Positions 5,281 to 5,483 of a DNA stretch of 5,483 nt are shown one piece after another (the stretch's first letter is position 1; each line of letters starts with the position of its first letter). Made by a program: the position numbers and the translations under genes. The stretch covers positions 1 through 5,483 of the forward strand of contig JAEWMV010000227.1 of assembly GCA_023393045.1 (NCBI GenBank), given 5' to 3'. The stretch comes from Bacillota bacterium. Lineage in GTDB: Bacteria > Bacillota > Clostridia > Christensenellales > CAG-138. Below the pieces are notes generated by a model. It had not been told where the DNA came from, searched no databases, and saw only the letters and a list, made by a program, of their open reading frames with translations.

Positions 5281-5298
5281 TGCCGCGGCGCCGCGGCA
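5281..5298. repeat. Perfect 18-bp palindrome between rpmH and rnpA
   Basis: TGCCGCGGCGCCGCGGCA reads identically on both strands over all 18 bases and is entirely G-C except for the ends. It has no spacer at its centre and no T run on the minus strand (GGAAAGCAAAG follows). That argues against a standard terminator and leaves a transcript hairpin or a protein-binding site as options. Confidence 0.7.
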
Positions 5299-5306
5299 AA
5301 TCTCGT

Positions 5307-5350
5307 CCGCGGCGCACGGCAATCCGCCCGGCGCGCTGTGCGCCCTGCGG
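5307..5350 (-). repeat. GC-rich hairpin just downstream of rpmH
   Basis: CCGCGGCGCAC at 5307-5317 pairs with GTGCGCC at 5338-5344 and, after a 2-base bulge, GCGG at 5347-5350. This gives an 11-bp interrupted stem with a 20-base loop. On the minus strand it begins 5 bases after the rpmH stop codon. Lacking a U tract, it could be an RNA-processing or 3'-end-stabilising stem that separates rpmH expression from rnpA (inference). Confidence 0.5.
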
Positions 5351-5355
5351 TTTTG

Positions 5356-5483
5356 TTAAGCGGAAATAGTCTTGCGGCCCTTGAGCCTTCTGCGGGCGAG
5401 CACCTTGCGGCCGTTGCGGGTCTTCATGCGCTGGCGGAAGCCGTGGACCTTCTTGCGCTGCCTTTTTTTGGGCTGATACGTAC
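5356..5483 (-). CDS. rpmH: 50S ribosomal protein L34, missing about the first three codons
   Basis: L34 is a small, very basic protein of the large ribosomal subunit. The visible 41 residues begin TYQPKKRQRKKVHGF and end RRRLKGRKTISA before a TAA at 5358-5356. The family signatures TYQP and HGFRQRMKTRNGRKVLARRR are intact. Two further bases at the window edge (GT) fit the end of a CGT arginine codon, as in the usual M-x-R-T-Y-Q-P start. Full length would then be 44 residues, typical for the family. The start codon, ribosome binding site and promoter lie outside the window. It is the first gene of the rpmH-rnpA-yidD-yidC-jag series, which normally diverges from dnaA. Confidence 0.97.
   Translation of the reverse strand, partial: TYQPKKRQRKKVHGFRQRMKTRNGRKVLARRRLKGRKTISA

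Noticed and set aside
5204..5355. Possible oriC or DnaA boxes near rpmH
   Set aside because: No TTATCCACA-like 9-mer was seen on either strand here or elsewhere in the window. The origin is more likely beyond the right edge.

Overview
The window looks like the origin-proximal housekeeping block of a Gram-positive bacterium of the Bacillota, most likely a GC-rich member of the Clostridia (the taxonomic level is inference). Every supported gene lies on the minus strand. Reading from right to left, the order is rpmH (5' end cut by the window edge), rnpA, yidD, yidC, jag/khpB, a GNAT acetyltransferase, parA (soj), parB (spo0J), and then the first codons of an unidentified gene running off the left edge. 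In related genomes dnaA and oriC normally lie just beyond rpmH, so the origin probably sits a short way past the right edge. Neither dnaA nor a convincing DnaA box is inside the window.

Region 1 (5483-2659) is the rpmH-to-jag cluster. It encodes ribosomal protein L34, the RNase P protein, the YidD insertion factor, the YidC membrane insertase and the RNA-binding protein Jag/KhpB. The last four genes are tightly packed: rnpA/yidD and yidC/jag each overlap by 4 bases, and 18 bases separate yidD from yidC. The cluster ends in a strong intrinsic terminator at 2610-2640. Between rpmH and rnpA is a 152-base spacer holding a perfect 18-base palindrome and two other inverted repeats.

Region 2 (about 2434-2640) is a control and segregation region. 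It holds three parS-like 16-mers within 91 bases, followed at once by a promoter with a perfect TATAAT -10 box firing leftward.

Region 3 (2433-235) is a three-gene GNAT-parA-parB operon, ended by a hairpin terminator at 145-178. ParA and ParB together with the parS sites form a complete chromosome-segregation module. In B. subtilis-type genomes mnmE, mnmG, rsmG and often noc stand between jag and parA. Here those genes are missing from that position, and a single GNAT acetyltransferase gene takes their place as the promoter-proximal gene of the par operon.

Region 4 (1-about 101) has a probable promoter and a strong ribosome binding site leading into a gene of which only about 15 codons are visible.

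No mobile element, CRISPR array, tRNA or rRNA was seen, and no gene-free stretch exceeds 300 bases. The most interesting points are the parS cluster abutting the promoter of its own parAB operon, the acetyltransferase built into that operon, a long extracytoplasmic-type insertion in YidC, and an arginine-rich linker in Jag.
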